This document shows positions 1 to 8,448 of a stretch of 64,000 bases of DNA, in pieces. Made by a program: the position numbers and the translations under genes. The notes beneath the pieces were generated by a model. That model did not search any database, was not told the origin of the DNA, and worked only from the letters and a program-made list of their open reading frames with translations. Source of the DNA: Cryobacterium soli (lineage in GTDB: Bacteria > Actinomycetota > Actinomycetes > Actinomycetales > Microbacteriaceae); NCBI RefSeq assembly GCF_003611035.1, contig NZ_CP030033.1, positions 558,001 to 622,000 of the forward strand, read 5' to 3'. Each line of letters opens with the position of its first letter. Position 1 is the first letter of the stretch.

Positions 1-737
1 ATGATGTCGGCGAAGGTCAGCATGCGCGAGCGCACCTCCTCGGCGAGCACCGGGTCGCGTTCGTCGAGCGCCTCCAGCAGCGCCCGTTCGGTGCCGATAT
101 CGGCCCGGTTGATGATCTCGACGAGCGGTTGGATACCGCCCACCACGCCGGCGGAGTCCTTGGACGCGGCGACGGCGCCGATCCTCTTCTTGAGGATCTC
201 GGTCACCACCCGCACCGCCTCGGGGGTCGCGGTACCCGTCGACGCGATGCACTGGGCCACGTCGGTGCGCACAGACCCCTCCAGCCCCGACAGGATGGCC
301 GACGCGTGTTCGGGTCGCAGGTGCGCGAGCACAAGCGCGATGGTCTGGGGAAGCTCCCCGTCGAGCAGGGCGAGCACCTGCAGTGCGTCGACGGTGTCGA
401 GGAATTCGAACGCCTTGCCGGCCATGGACGTGGCGACCCTGCTCATCACGCCGGCGGCCCGCTCGGCGCCGAAGGACTTCTCCAGCAGACCGACCGCCAC
501 CGCGTGCCCGCCACGCGGGTTGCGCGCCCCCACGGTGGCGAGCTCGTGGAACTCGGCGACGGCGCTGTCCATCACCGTGGCATCCACCCGGCGCAGCTGG
601 ACGATCTCGGCGATGATCTCGGCGGCCTCCGTCTCAGAGAATTGCTTCATCACCTCGGAGGCGCGCTGCTGGTCCATGGTCATCAGCACCACGGCCACCT
701 TCTGCGTACCGGTCAGGGGCGTCCTGGCATCGATCAT
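1..737 (-). CDS. fliG: Flagellar motor switch protein FliG (3' end outside window)
   Basis: FliG forms the rotor ring that sits on the MS ring and transmits torque from the stators. About 245 codons are visible from an ATG at 737, and the frame is still open at the left edge, so roughly the last quarter (family length about 340) is missing. The translation starts MIDARTPLTGTQKVAVVLM and contains the FliG middle and C-terminal style segments, ending in a FliG-like ...SRMLTFADI stretch. The ATG overlaps the fliF stop as ATGA, so the two are translationally coupled. It is the last visible gene of flgB-flgC-fliE-fliF-fliG. Confidence 0.93.
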   Translation of the reverse strand, partial: MIDARTPLTGTQKVAVVLMTMDQQRASEVMKQFSETEAAEIIAEIVQLRRVDATVMDSAVAEFHELATVGARNPRGGHAVAVGLLEKSFGAERAAGVMSRVATSMAGKAFEFLDTVDALQVLALLDGELPQTIALVLAHLRPEHASAILSGLEGSVRTDVAQCIASTGTATPEAVRVVTEILKKRIGAVAASKDSAGVVGGIQPLVEIINRADIGTERALLEALDERDPVLAEEVRSRMLTFADI

Positions 738-2329
738 GCGTGCTGCCGATCGTCCATCAGCCCACGCAACATCTCCGCGGCCATCTGCGGGTCACGCAGC
801 GCGAGAGCGTCGATGTCTGCCACTCGCTGGTCACCGTCGCCCGGCGCATACGCCTGGGTCGGCGTGGGGTCGATGACCAGGGGCACGAGGTGGGGCTGCA
901 GGGCGAACGGCACCGTCGGTGCGTCCAACGACGCGTGCGGCTGCACGAGCTCGGTCAGCTCGATGGCCTCGCGGCTCTGCCGACGTGACCGGCGGGCGTA
1001 GAGGATCAGGCCGAGCACGAAGGCGATCACCGTGCCGCCCACGATCAGGCCCACTCGGAGGATGCCGGCGGTACGGTCGGCGGCCTCTGCGGCCTCGGCC
1101 TCGGCCAGGGCGGCGGCCGCGGCGTCGGCGCCGGCGGCATTGAAGCTCACGACCTCCACGGTGACCGCATCGCCCCTGGCGCTGTCGATCCCGGCGGCGG
1201 ACGAGACCAGGCTGGTCACGTCGGCCACATTGAGATCGTCGGCGACCGCCGAATTCACGGCCACCGAGACGGTCTGCCGGGTGATCGCCCCGGCCGGGAT
1301 GGTGCGGGTCTCGGTCACCTTGTTCACGGCATTGTTGCGGGTGGTGTCCTCCGAGGTGAAGGTGCCGTCGGTGGAGGTGTCGCTCGGAACCGCAATGTTG
1401 TCGGGGCCGAGCACACCGGCGGCCGAGCCGCCCGAGCCGGTGTACGACTCGGTCTTCACGGCCTCGTTCAGGGCGGGGGTGTCGGTGGGCGAGGTGAAGG
1501 ACTCCTCGACCCGCTGGGCCGCCTCCGTGCTCATGTCGGCGGCGACCACCACGGTGGCGTTGCCCGGGCCGACGACCTTGTCGAGCATGGCCTGCACCGA
1601 GCCGCGCACGCGTTCCTCATAGTCGTTGGCCTGTTGGCCGGGCGTTCCCGTGGCTCCGACGCCCACCGCGGAGAGCACGACCCCGGAGGCGTCGATGACA
1701 GCGACATCCGTGGGCTTCATGCCGTCGATCGAGGCACTCGTGAGGTGCACGATGGCCTGCACCTGGTCGGCGTTGAGAGTGACCCCGTTGCGGGTCCCCA
1801 CGAAGACGGATGCGGTGGGGTCGTTGGCCTCGTCGGTGAAGACCGTGGCCTCGGGGATGGCCAGTCGCACTGAGGCGGTCTTGACGCCCTTCATGGCCTC
1901 GATCGTGGCGGCGAGTTCGCCCTCGAGCGCTCGCTTGTAGGTGACCGACTGCTGGAACTCCGACGCGGTGACCCCCATGGTGTCCAAGAGCGAGTAGCCC
2001 CCGGTGCTGGAGGAGGGCAGGCCGGCCGCGGCCGACTTCAGCCGTTCGTCGTAGACATCGGCCTCCGGCACCAGGATCGTCGCTCCCCCGTCACTCAACT
2101 GGTACGGCACCCCGTCCGTGCGCAGCTGCTCCACGATGGTGTTGGCGTCCGCACCGCTCAGGCCCGAGTACAGCGGCGTATACGCCGGTTGGCTGACCCA
2201 CATGGTGAGCGCGGCGATACCGAGCGCGAGAACCGCCACACCGATCAGGGCGACGGTGCGCTGGGCGACGGTGAATTCCCGCACCGCGTTGCCGAGGCGA
2301 CGGAAGGCCGAGCTGATCTGAGCGGGCAT
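734..2329 (-). CDS. fliF: Flagellar MS-ring protein FliF
   Basis: FliF builds the MS ring in the cytoplasmic membrane, the base on which the export gate and rotor assemble. The 531-residue protein has the family's normal length. A membrane segment lies near residues 27-47 and a second near 425-445, with a large periplasmic YscJ/FliF-type ring-building region between them. The short cytoplasmic tail would bind FliG. The start codon is directly after the fliE stop and the end overlaps fliG by four bases, placing it centrally in a tightly packed basal-body operon. The tail is rich in charged residues and ends with a DDRQHA-type segment. Confidence 0.96.
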   Translation of the reverse strand: MPAQISSAFRRLGNAVREFTVAQRTVALIGVAVLALGIAALTMWVSQPAYTPLYSGLSGADANTIVEQLRTDGVPYQLSDGGATILVPEADVYDERLKSAAAGLPSSSTGGYSLLDTMGVTASEFQQSVTYKRALEGELAATIEAMKGVKTASVRLAIPEATVFTDEANDPTASVFVGTRNGVTLNADQVQAIVHLTSASIDGMKPTDVAVIDASGVVLSAVGVGATGTPGQQANDYEERVRGSVQAMLDKVVGPGNATVVVAADMSTEAAQRVEESFTSPTDTPALNEAVKTESYTGSGGSAAGVLGPDNIAVPSDTSTDGTFTSEDTTRNNAVNKVTETRTIPAGAITRQTVSVAVNSAVADDLNVADVTSLVSSAAGIDSARGDAVTVEVVSFNAAGADAAAAALAEAEAAEAADRTAGILRVGLIVGGTVIAFVLGLILYARRSRRQSREAIELTELVQPHASLDAPTVPFALQPHLVPLVIDPTPTQAYAPGDGDQRVADIDALALRDPQMAAEMLRGLMDDRQHA

Positions 2330-2640
2330 CAGGCCTGCATTCTCATGATGTCGTTGAACGCCTCGACGCCCTTGTTACGCACGGCGGCCACGAGTTCGAG
2401 GGTCACCTGGGCGCGTGAGGCCGCGAGCGTGGCGGTGTGGATGTCGTTCAGGTCGCCCGTGACGGCTTGGATGGCGTATGTGTTGGATGTGGACTGCAGC
2501 TGCTGCAGGTTGTCGACGGCACCCGTGAGGGCGGTGGCGAAGCTGCCCTCGGTGCCGCTGCCGCCGGTGGTCGCCGTCGTGGCGGGCAGGTAGGACGTTG
2601 CGCTCACGGCGGGCACGGCGCCGATGGCGGAGACGGTCAT
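2329..2640 (-). CDS. fliE: Flagellar hook-basal body protein FliE
   Basis: FliE is the small adaptor joining the MS ring to the proximal rod. The product is 103 residues, the family's usual size. Its C-terminal half is typical: a long amphipathic helix with [20 protein letters not shown] followed by [16 protein letters not shown]. The N-terminal third is Ala/Thr/Gly-rich and variable, as in other FliE proteins. It overlaps both flgC upstream and fliF downstream by about a base, which fits co-translation of the rod and MS-ring parts. Confidence 0.95.
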   Translation of the reverse strand: MTVSAIGAVPAVSATSYLPATTATTGGSGTEGSFATALTGAVDNLQQLQSTSNTYAIQAVTGDLNDIHTATLAASRAQVTLELVAAVRNKGVEAFNDIMRMQA

Positions 2641-3032
2641 CAGGAACGTCCGATCTGCAGGGCCGCTTCGTAGGAGGTCTTGGCCCTGTCGATGACCGCT
2701 GCGTTGGCCTGGTAGCCGCGCTGCGCCATGATGAGCTCACCCATCTGCTCCGCGAGGTCGACGTCGGGTCGCCGGACGTAGCCGTCGGCATCCGCGAGGG
2801 CGTTGTCGGGTTCGTAGGTGAGGATGCCGTCCGCATCGCCCAACGCGGTGCCTGACACGTATGCTCCTGTGGTGCCGGCGCCTTCCTGGGCGACGATGTA
2901 GCGGGCCTGGAAGGCATCCCCCGACGTCGCGGTGACCGTGTTCGCGTTGGCGATGTTGTCGGCCACGGCGTCGAGCCACTTGCGGTGCAGCGTGAGGCCG
3001 GTGCCGGCGATACCGAGCGCGTCGAGGCTCAT
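2640..3032 (-). CDS. flgC: Flagellar basal-body rod protein FlgC
   Basis: FlgC is one of the proximal rod proteins exported by the flagellar type III apparatus. The 130-residue product begins with the rod/hook N-terminal motif ([19 protein letters not shown], then [11 protein letters not shown]) and ends in the matching C-terminal coiled-coil motif ([18 protein letters not shown], then a short tail). Both ends are needed for assembly of the alpha-helical core. It lies between flgB and fliE with one-base overlaps. Confidence 0.96.
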   Translation of the reverse strand: MSLDALGIAGTGLTLHRKWLDAVADNIANANTVTATSGDAFQARYIVAQEGAGTTGAYVSGTALGDADGILTYEPDNALADADGYVRRPDVDLAEQMGELIMAQRGYQANAAVIDRAKTSYEAALQIGRS

Positions 3033-3373
3033 CAGCTGGTCTTCAGCGCGGCGCGCATGGTGGAGTCGGCACCGGCGGCGGCCTGCGCGGCGAACTGGTA
3101 GCGCAGCACGGTGTCGATGTTGGAGACGGTCTCGGTGTCGAGGTTGACGTTGTTGCCGTCGAGGCGGGTGGGCTCGAGGGACCGCGCCGTTGATGCACTC
3201 GCGTGCCCGTCGCCGTCGCGCACCGATGCGGCGAGGGCGGTCTCGAACGACACCCGCTGGGCGTGGTAGCCGGGGGTGTTGACGTTGGCGATGTTGTCGG
3301 CGATGGTGCGCTGGCGCAGCGCCAGCCCGTCGAGGGCGCTGGAGAGCGCTGCGCTGGTCACGGATTCGATCAC
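3032..3373 (-). CDS. flgB: Flagellar basal-body rod protein FlgB
   Basis: FlgB is a proximal rod subunit and the first gene of this basal-body operon. The 113-residue protein carries the rod signature ALRQRTIADNIANVNTPGYH near residues 20-39 and a C-terminal helix that would pair with it. It is slightly shorter than enterobacterial FlgB (about 138). A sigma-28-type promoter ends about 78 bases upstream of the ATG, and no other gene lies between, so FliA probably drives the whole flgB-to-fliG operon. Confidence 0.94.
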   Translation of the reverse strand: MIESVTSAALSSALDGLALRQRTIADNIANVNTPGYHAQRVSFETALAASVRDGDGHASASTARSLEPTRLDGNNVNLDTETVSNIDTVLRYQFAAQAAAGADSTMRAALKTS

Positions 3374-3450
3374 GCGGATGCCCGTTTCGTCGTCAGGGTG
3401 CCGAACGGCCGATCCGTGGCCTGGGGTGAGCGATCCGTGCTCATCAGTAG

Positions 3451-3477
3451 CTATCGGCGTTCTGTGACGCTTCGTTA
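3451..3477 (-). promoter_or_regulatory. Sigma-28 (FliA) type promoter of the flgB operon
   Basis: On the minus strand TAAC (3477-3474) is followed by exactly 15 bases and GCCGATAG (3458-3451). The known FliA consensus is TAAA-N15-GCCGATAA. The same hexamer-plus pattern occurs before fliC and before the FlgN-like gene, so it is not a chance match. The predicted start of transcription is near 3445, giving a leader of about 70 bases to flgB. Confidence 0.75.
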
Positions 3478-3510
3478 GGGCGAATCCCGAAAAGGTTCCA
3501 GCGGTGGCGG

Positions 3511-3933
3511 TCAGCCCGCGATGTCGAGGTAGACGGGGTGGTCGGACGGGTGCGTCGAGAGGATGGTGCGCACTGCCGCCAGGTGGGCGCCGGCCGAGCG
3601 CCGCGCATCCTCGATCTCGCGGATCAGCTCGAGTTGGCCGGCCAGCAGCAGCCGGGCCCGCTCCTCCAGCTCGCGCGGGAGTTGTCCGAGGAGCTCAGGC
3701 GCCCGCCACTGCACCCCGGTCACCAGCGTGCCGCCCTGGGCCGAGAGCACCGCGTCCCTGGCGCCGCTGCCGAGGCTGGCCTCGAGGTCGTCGAGCACCT
3801 TGAGCCATTCGGCCGCGCTGGTTCGAGGGATGGCCCGCTCATCGGTGCCGGCGGCGCTGCCGTGTGGGCGGGCGCTGCTGGAGTGGACTCTGTTGGAGGG
3901 TACGCCGCTGGAGGGGATGTCAGGCGACGCCAC
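3511..3933 (-). CDS. FliT-like small flagellar protein
   Basis: A 140-residue protein with no strong recognisable domain. It is charged and helical in its second half (LPRELEERARLLLAGQLELI, then RTILSTHPSD), resembling small flagellar chaperones of the FliT kind. It directly follows fliS, the usual place of fliT, which is the main reason for the call. I place the start at GTG 3933 because GGAGG lies six bases before it; an ATG 15 bases upstream has no comparable ribosome site. The start overlaps the fliS stop by 14 bases. Function as a FliD or export chaperone is inference from position. Confidence 0.6.
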   Translation of the reverse strand: MASPDIPSSGVPSNRVHSSSARPHGSAAGTDERAIPRTSAAEWLKVLDDLEASLGSGARDAVLSAQGGTLVTGVQWRAPELLGQLPRELEERARLLLAGQLELIREIEDARRSAGAHLAAVRTILSTHPSDHPVYLDIAG

Positions 3934-4405
3934 GGTAGCCCTCCGCACTCGGCGCCGTCTGCGGCGCGGGCAGTGCGGCGGCGGCCTCGTGCCACGCCTG
4001 ACGCAGCGGCTCCAGCAGCACGATGCTTTCGCGGGTGCGGGTCACGTCGCGGTGGATGTTCGCACCGACCAGGGCGTTGGACACGTAGGTGTACACGGCG
4101 AGCAGTCCCTCCGCGCCGTCCCACGCCGCGACATTCAGCGAGGTGGTGAGCTCGTCGACGATGGCCTGCGCGTGCAGCAGGTTCTCCGAGGCCAGCGGCC
4201 AGTTCTCGCCCACCTGGGCGGCTTCGGTGCGGTCGAGGTCTAGCATCAGCCTGTCGTAGAGCAGTGTGAGCAGCCGCACGGGTGTGGCCGACAGTACGGC
4301 CTCCCGGTTGAGCTGGGCCCGGCGCGCCTGGGCGCCGGCCGCGGAGGCGGGCACCCCCGGACTCACCGGGGTGAACAACGCTGGGAGCTCTGTCGGTGTC
4401 ATCAT
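3920..4405 (-). CDS. fliS: Flagellar export chaperone FliS
   Basis: FliS binds the C-terminus of unpolymerised flagellin and delivers it to the export gate. The 161-residue product includes the typical FliS core: LNREAVLSATPVRLLTLLYD, then LDLDRTEAAQVG and a helical segment with LAVYTYVSNALVGANIHRD. It has extensions at both ends compared with the 125-135-residue norm. Two tandem ATG codons (4405 and 4402) overlap the fliD stop; either could be used. The gene belongs to fliD-fliS-fliT-like, just downstream of fliC. Confidence 0.93.
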   Translation of the reverse strand: MMTPTELPALFTPVSPGVPASAAGAQARRAQLNREAVLSATPVRLLTLLYDRLMLDLDRTEAAQVGENWPLASENLLHAQAIVDELTTSLNVAAWDGAEGLLAVYTYVSNALVGANIHRDVTRTRESIVLLEPLRQAWHEAAAALPAPQTAPSAEGYRGVA

Positions 4406-5733
4406 GACGAAGAACTTCCTGTGTAGGCGGGCAGGAGCGAGGCGATCTGCGAGGTGAGCCAAGCCGATTGGGACTTGAGTTCGCCCAGGCGGGACTCCAT
4501 GGCGGTGTACGTGCGTTCCAACGAGCTGCGCTTGGCGGTCAGCCTGAGATCCCAATCGGTGATCTCCAGCCCCATCGTCTTCACCTGGGACTCTTGGCTG
4601 GTGATGGTAGCCGTGAGTGTGCCGTCGTACTTGTCGGATGCGGCGGCGGCGGCGGTCGCGACCCGACCGGCGATCTCTTGCACAGCCTTCATCGTGCCGG
4701 CTGGGTCCTTGGCGAGGGCCGCAGTGAATTTCGCGGAGTCGAACTCCAGCGTGCCCGACTTCGTGATGCTGATGCCGATCTCCGACGGAGAGTGCCCGTT
4801 GACCGGCATGGACGCTGCGGTGATCAGGTTCTGGTTGACCGTGCGGATGGTGCTGTCGCCGGCGAAGACACCGGCGGACGTGACGGGCTTGCCCGTGGAG
4901 TCGGTGGTGGTCGACACTGCGGACCGGTTGGTGATGACGGCGAAGATGTTGTTGAGGCTGGTCACCAGGCCGCCGGCCATCGTGGTGATGGCGGTGTCGT
5001 CCCGGGCAACGGTGAGCGTGACCGGCGTGCTGGAGACCACGCTGACGGTCACATCCAGACCGGGCAGCAGGTTGGTGAACGTGTTGCTGCCCGAGGTGAT
5101 GGCCTGTTCGGCGGCGGTGCCGGCCCAGAGGGTCACCTGGGCGTCCTGGGCCGCCTTGACCTGGGTGGTCGCGACCGTGCCGCCGGTCACGGTGAAAGCG
5201 TGCGCCGCGCCGGGGGCCGCGCTGCTGAACTGCAGGCGGAAGGAACCGGCGCCCACGGCGACCTTGGTGGCGGTGATGCCGAGCCCGGCCTTGTTGACCG
5301 CGCTGACGACGTCGTCGAGGGAACCGGAAGCCGGCGTGATCACGGTGGAGGTACCGGCGGCGTTGGTGAGTGTGAGGGTGGCGTCGGGCCAGGCTGTCAC
5401 GGGCGCCGTGACCGTCACCTGGTTCTGGGCGAGCCGGCCCACAGTGACGTCGACGACACCGGCTGCGGCGCCGGCGCTGGTGGTGGCGGAGACCTGGCTG
5501 GAGCTGCTCGTGGCGCTGTAGAGGTCGTAACTGGCGGGCTTGGCCGCCTTCGCGGCGGCATCGGCGAGGGTGGAGACCTGGGTGTTCAGTCCCTGAACGG
5601 CGGTGGTGTAGCTCTGGGCGGCGGTGACCTTGCCTTTGAGCAGGGTCTGCGGAATCGCTTCGACCGCGATGAGGTTGTTGATCAGGGTCGTGGTGTCCTG
5701 GCCGCTGATCAGCCCGTCGATGGAGAGTCCCAT
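4402..5733 (-). CDS. fliD: Flagellar filament capping protein FliD
   Basis: FliD (hook-associated protein 2) caps the filament tip and helps insert flagellin subunits. The 443-residue protein starts with the FliD N-terminal pattern MGLSIDGLISGQDTTTLINN and a coiled-coil region with SYTTAVQGLNTQVSTLADAA. The middle is Thr/Ala/Val-rich and variable, and the C-terminus has the FliD_C pattern ending in LTSQIASLLPAYT. It overlaps fliS by four bases. About 180 bases separate it from fliC; I see no sigma-28 match in that gap, so read-through from fliC or an unrecognised promoter must serve it. Confidence 0.94.
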   Translation of the reverse strand: MGLSIDGLISGQDTTTLINNLIAVEAIPQTLLKGKVTAAQSYTTAVQGLNTQVSTLADAAAKAAKPASYDLYSATSSSSQVSATTSAGAAAGVVDVTVGRLAQNQVTVTAPVTAWPDATLTLTNAAGTSTVITPASGSLDDVVSAVNKAGLGITATKVAVGAGSFRLQFSSAAPGAAHAFTVTGGTVATTQVKAAQDAQVTLWAGTAAEQAITSGSNTFTNLLPGLDVTVSVVSSTPVTLTVARDDTAITTMAGGLVTSLNNIFAVITNRSAVSTTTDSTGKPVTSAGVFAGDSTIRTVNQNLITAASMPVNGHSPSEIGISITKSGTLEFDSAKFTAALAKDPAGTMKAVQEIAGRVATAAAAASDKYDGTLTATITSQESQVKTMGLEITDWDLRLTAKRSSLERTYTAMESRLGELKSQSAWLTSQIASLLPAYTGSSSS

Positions 5734-5854
5734 GGCGCCTTCCGTCCCCTCGTGCGTGTGTCGGCATGTGCTGTGCTGCCTGGTTTGACTGGCGGCCGAC
5801 GACGAGTGGCCGGCGGCGGGCTTCCTGAGGTCCAGTTCAGGTTGTGCTCGCCAC

Positions 5855-5879
5855 CGGCCGATTCTCGGTCAATCGGCCG
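5855..5879 (-). terminator. Hairpin behind fliC
   Basis: CGGCCGATT and AATCGGCCG form a perfect 9-bp stem around a 7-base loop, starting 33 bases after the fliC stop. No T-tract follows on the minus strand, as is common for actinobacterial terminators. It would limit read-through from the highly expressed flagellin gene into fliD. It could instead be a partial terminator or an mRNA-stabilising hairpin. Confidence 0.5.
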
Positions 5880-5912
5880 CCCGGTTCACCCGGGCCGTCG
5901 TTCGTCCGCGAT

Positions 5913-7073
5913 CTAGCGCAGCAGCGTCAGGACGCCCTGGTTGGACTGGTTCGCCTGCGCGAGCATGGCGGTGCCGGCCTGCGACAGGATGCTGGAGCGG
6001 GTGTACTTGACCATTTCCTCGGCCATGTCGGTGTCGCGGATACGCGAGCCGGCAGCGGTGAGGTTCTCCTTGGAGACGGCCAGGTTGCGGATGACGCTCT
6101 CGAACCGGTTCTGCGAGGCACCCATGTCGGCGCGCGCGGTCGACACGGCCGTGATCTGCGTGTCCACTGCCGTGAGGGCAGCGGCTGCCCCGGCGGCGGT
6201 CGAGAAGTCAAGGGCTCCTGCCGCACCGGCCGTGCTGAGGGTGAAGCCCGTGCCGGCAGACGCGTGAGTTCCGGCGGTGCCGCCACCGACGACAGTGCCG
6301 CCGTTGTTCGAGCTGACGACCAGTTTGTTGTTGGCATCGACAGAGGCGGTCAGCGCCGACTTGAAGGTGGTGTCCTTGTTGAGCGCATCCGCAACGCTCT
6401 GGACGGTCTTCATCGAGCCCGCTGCTCCGAGGTCTCCCGTCGTGACGACGCTCTTCGAGCCGTCAGCCGCCGTGACCGAGAATGATGCGACACCGGTGAC
6501 CAGGGTGGGGGTGTCCACTGCGCTGACGGCGCCCGCAGATCCGACCGTGAGTGCGGCGGCGATGCCCTTGACGTTGGCACCCGTGAGGCTCACCTGGATC
6601 TGGCTGCTGGAGTCGGCGTTGGCACCGACCTGGAAGCTCAGCGACGCCTTGGAACCGTCGAGGAGCTGCGTACCGTTGAAGTTGGTCGATGCGCTGATCC
6701 GCGTGAGTTCCGTCGTCAACTGCTTCACCTCAGTGGTGATGGCGTCGCGGGACTTGGCGTTGTTCGAGTCGTTACCGGCCTGGACGGCGAGGTCACGAAC
6801 GCGCTGCAGAATGGTCTGCACCTCGCTCAGCGAACCTTCAGCGGTCTGGATGACCGAGATGCCGTCCTGGGCGTTGCGGCTGGCGACCGTGAGACCGCCG
6901 ACCTGTGACTTCAGTCCCTCGGAGATGGCCAGGCCGGCCGCGTCATCCGCGGCACGGTTGATGCGGAGGCCGCTGGAGAGGCGTTCGAGCGACTTGGCCA
7001 TGTCGGTCTGGGTCGAGGCCAGGTTGCGGTAGGTGTTGTTCGCCGCGAGGTTGGTGTTGATCTGCATACCCAT
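5913..7073 (-). CDS. fliC: Flagellin
   Basis: Flagellin is the filament subunit. The 386-residue protein has both conserved ends: MGMQINTNLAANNTYRNLAS with LERLSSGLRINRAADDAAGL at the N-terminus, and RIRDTDMAEEMVKYTRSSIL with the final GVLTLLR at the C-terminus. The middle (about residues 170-300) is the surface-exposed Thr/Ala/Gly-rich region. The start is ATG 7073, preceded by GGAGGA; longer readings from 7127 lack the conserved flagellin beginning. A sigma-28-type promoter lies 61-88 bases upstream. It is the only flagellin gene in the window. Confidence 0.97.
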   Translation of the reverse strand: MGMQINTNLAANNTYRNLASTQTDMAKSLERLSSGLRINRAADDAAGLAISEGLKSQVGGLTVASRNAQDGISVIQTAEGSLSEVQTILQRVRDLAVQAGNDSNNAKSRDAITTEVKQLTTELTRISASTNFNGTQLLDGSKASLSFQVGANADSSSQIQVSLTGANVKGIAAALTVGSAGAVSAVDTPTLVTGVASFSVTAADGSKSVVTTGDLGAAGSMKTVQSVADALNKDTTFKSALTASVDANNKLVVSSNNGGTVVGGGTAGTHASAGTGFTLSTAGAAGALDFSTAAGAAAALTAVDTQITAVSTARADMGASQNRFESVIRNLAVSKENLTAAGSRIRDTDMAEEMVKYTRSSILSQAGTAMLAQANQSNQGVLTLLR

Positions 7074-7133
7074 GATGTGTTCCTCCGTGATTGGGTCGAG
7101 TTCGCCGGCCCATCCATGGGCTGACACAGAGAC

Positions 7134-7161
7134 CTATCGGCTTCAGCCCTGCGGCTCGTTA
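7134..7161 (-). promoter_or_regulatory. fliC: Sigma-28 (FliA) type promoter of fliC
   Basis: On the minus strand TAAC (7161-7158) is followed by 16 bases and GCCGATAG (7141-7134), nearly the FliA consensus. The -35 element overlaps the TAA stop codon of the sigma-factor gene. Predicted transcription start is near 7127, giving a leader of roughly 55 bases with a strong ribosome site. Confidence 0.75.
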
Positions 7162-8067
7162 GCCGTTGCTGGAGAAAAGTTCCTGCGAACCGAACGTGAT
7201 TCCCTGGGCCCTGGCGATGTCGGTGACCCCGGCCAGCGCGTCGGTCGCGGAGATCGAGGCCTGCGCATCCGGCAGCCGGTCGTGCGCCATATGGGCCATG
7301 CCGAGCATCGCCTGGTCGGCCAGGCGCGACAGGTAGGCGCTGCGCCGCGCAGGCGCCACCGTGGACTCTGGCGTGTACTCGGCCTCGGCGTCGTCGGCAT
7401 AGTGTGTGCCCAGGCCGTCGCGCAGCAGCCGGATAGCCTCGGAGCGCTGCTGGGACACTGCCGAGTGGGTGATGCCCAGGTCGGCGGCGATGTCCTTGAC
7501 CGAGCGGTCCTGGAAGTACACCTGCTCCACGATCAGGCGCATTCGCTCAGGCAACGCCACCACGGCGGCCCGGAGGTAGGCGAGACGCTCTTCGGAGAGC
7601 AGGGACTCCTCCGGGAGAACGGTGTCGGCGACGAGGAACTCTGTTGTGGTGTCGTCGAGAGCCGTGAGAGTGCGCTCGGAATCGGCCAGTCCGGCGAGGG
7701 CGGTCTCCCTGTCGACGCCCAGCGCGGCCGCGACCTCATCGACCGTGGCGCTGCGGCCGAGGGCCGCGGCGAGGGTCTCCTGCACCTGGCGGGTATCCTT
7801 GATCCGGCGGCGGGCCATCCGGGTGGCCCAGTCGTTGGAGCGCATCTCGTCGGCGAAGGCGCCGATGATCCGCCGTCGGGCGAACGCTCCGAACGGCACG
7901 CCCAGGGTGGGGTCGAAGGCATCCGCCGAGGTGACCAGGGCCAGCGACCCGGCCGAGGCGAGGTCATCCCGGGAGAGGTGGCGGGCCTTGGCCCACACCT
8001 CGGAGACGAGGTAGCCGACGAGAGGCAGATTCTCGACCACGAGGTTGTTGCGTTCGGAACGGTTCAA
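7159..8067 (-). CDS. fliA: FliA-type (sigma-28 family) RNA polymerase sigma factor
   Basis: This 302-residue protein is a group 3 sigma factor. Region 2 is visible near residues 14-75 (LPLVGYLVSEVWAKARHLSR, then GALARRRIIGAFADEMRSND-like text), region 3 around 80-140, and region 4 with its helix-turn-helix near 190-225 (SVKDIAADLGITHSAVSQQR). The C-terminus extends about 70 residues past region 4, which is longer than in enterobacterial FliA (about 240). Its place beside fliC and among three matching sigma-28 boxes indicates it directs flagellar transcription. I see no anti-sigma FlgM gene in the window. Confidence 0.88.
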   Translation of the reverse strand: MNRSERNNLVVENLPLVGYLVSEVWAKARHLSRDDLASAGSLALVTSADAFDPTLGVPFGAFARRRIIGAFADEMRSNDWATRMARRRIKDTRQVQETLAAALGRSATVDEVAAALGVDRETALAGLADSERTLTALDDTTTEFLVADTVLPEESLLSEERLAYLRAAVVALPERMRLIVEQVYFQDRSVKDIAADLGITHSAVSQQRSEAIRLLRDGLGTHYADDAEAEYTPESTVAPARRSAYLSRLADQAMLGMAHMAHDRLPDAQASISATDALAGVTDIARAQGITFGSQELFSSNG

Positions 8068-8294
8068 CGGCTTACCCTCCTGGCGGGTGCACGCGTGCTA
8101 CTGCGGCGATGGGACATGGACCTGAAACGGGGAAACGCAGCCGGGTAAGCAGGGTGGAGGGTCTTCTGACGGGGAGGCGGAAATCGGCCCAGAACAGGGA
8201 TTCGGGTCCCTCTCCGGGGGCTTTCGCCTGCTAACACGCTAACGAACGCGCCCGGCGTTTCCACCCGCAAACCGCCCCCAGTCCGGGGCGGCGG

Positions 8295-8316
8295 CTGTCC
8301 TCATTTAGGAGGACAG
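8295..8316. other. Perfect hairpin in the fliA/flgN divergent gap
   Basis: The 381-base gap 8068-8448 separates the divergent fliA and FlgN-like genes. Besides the promoter at 8355-8381 it holds this perfect 8-bp inverted repeat (CTGTCCTC / GAGGACAG, 6-base loop) and a short direct repeat GCTAAC near 8229-8242. The hairpin lies about 40 bases upstream of the plus-strand -35 element. It could be an operator or a leader structure of fliA; no terminator is needed here because no gene converges on it. I recognise no gene in the gap. Confidence 0.4.
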
Positions 8317-8354
8317 GACGGCTTGCGCCGGCGACGGCAATAGTCCTGCAGGCC

Positions 8355-8381
8355 TAACGGCAGGCGACTTCCGGCCGATAG
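8355..8381 (+). promoter_or_regulatory. Sigma-28 (FliA) type promoter of flgN-flgK-flgL-fliW
   Basis: TAAC (8355-8358), exactly 15 bases, then GCCGATAG (8374-8381). It is the third copy of the same pattern and points at the hook-filament junction operon. Predicted start of transcription is near 8388, about 60 bases before the GTG of the FlgN-like gene. Confidence 0.75.
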
Positions 8382-8448
8382 TGCTCTCGAACGGGCAGGG
8401 AATCGTACGATAGAGCAACGAGCCGGCGGGGCGGAAAGGCAGTGACAC

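Noticed and set aside
91..103. GCCGATATCGGC, resembling a sigma-28 -10 element on both strands
   Set aside because: It lies within the fliG coding sequence, has no TAAC/TAAA at 15-16 bases and leads to no gene start.
5855..5879. GCCGATT inside the hairpin behind fliC as a fliD promoter
   Set aside because: It is part of a perfect stem, lacks a -35 element and differs from the GCCGATAG seen three times.
8181..8188. GCCGATTT on the minus strand upstream of the sigma-factor gene as a possible auto-regulated FliA promoter
   Set aside because: The -10 is imperfect and no TAAC/TAAA-like -35 is found at the right distance.
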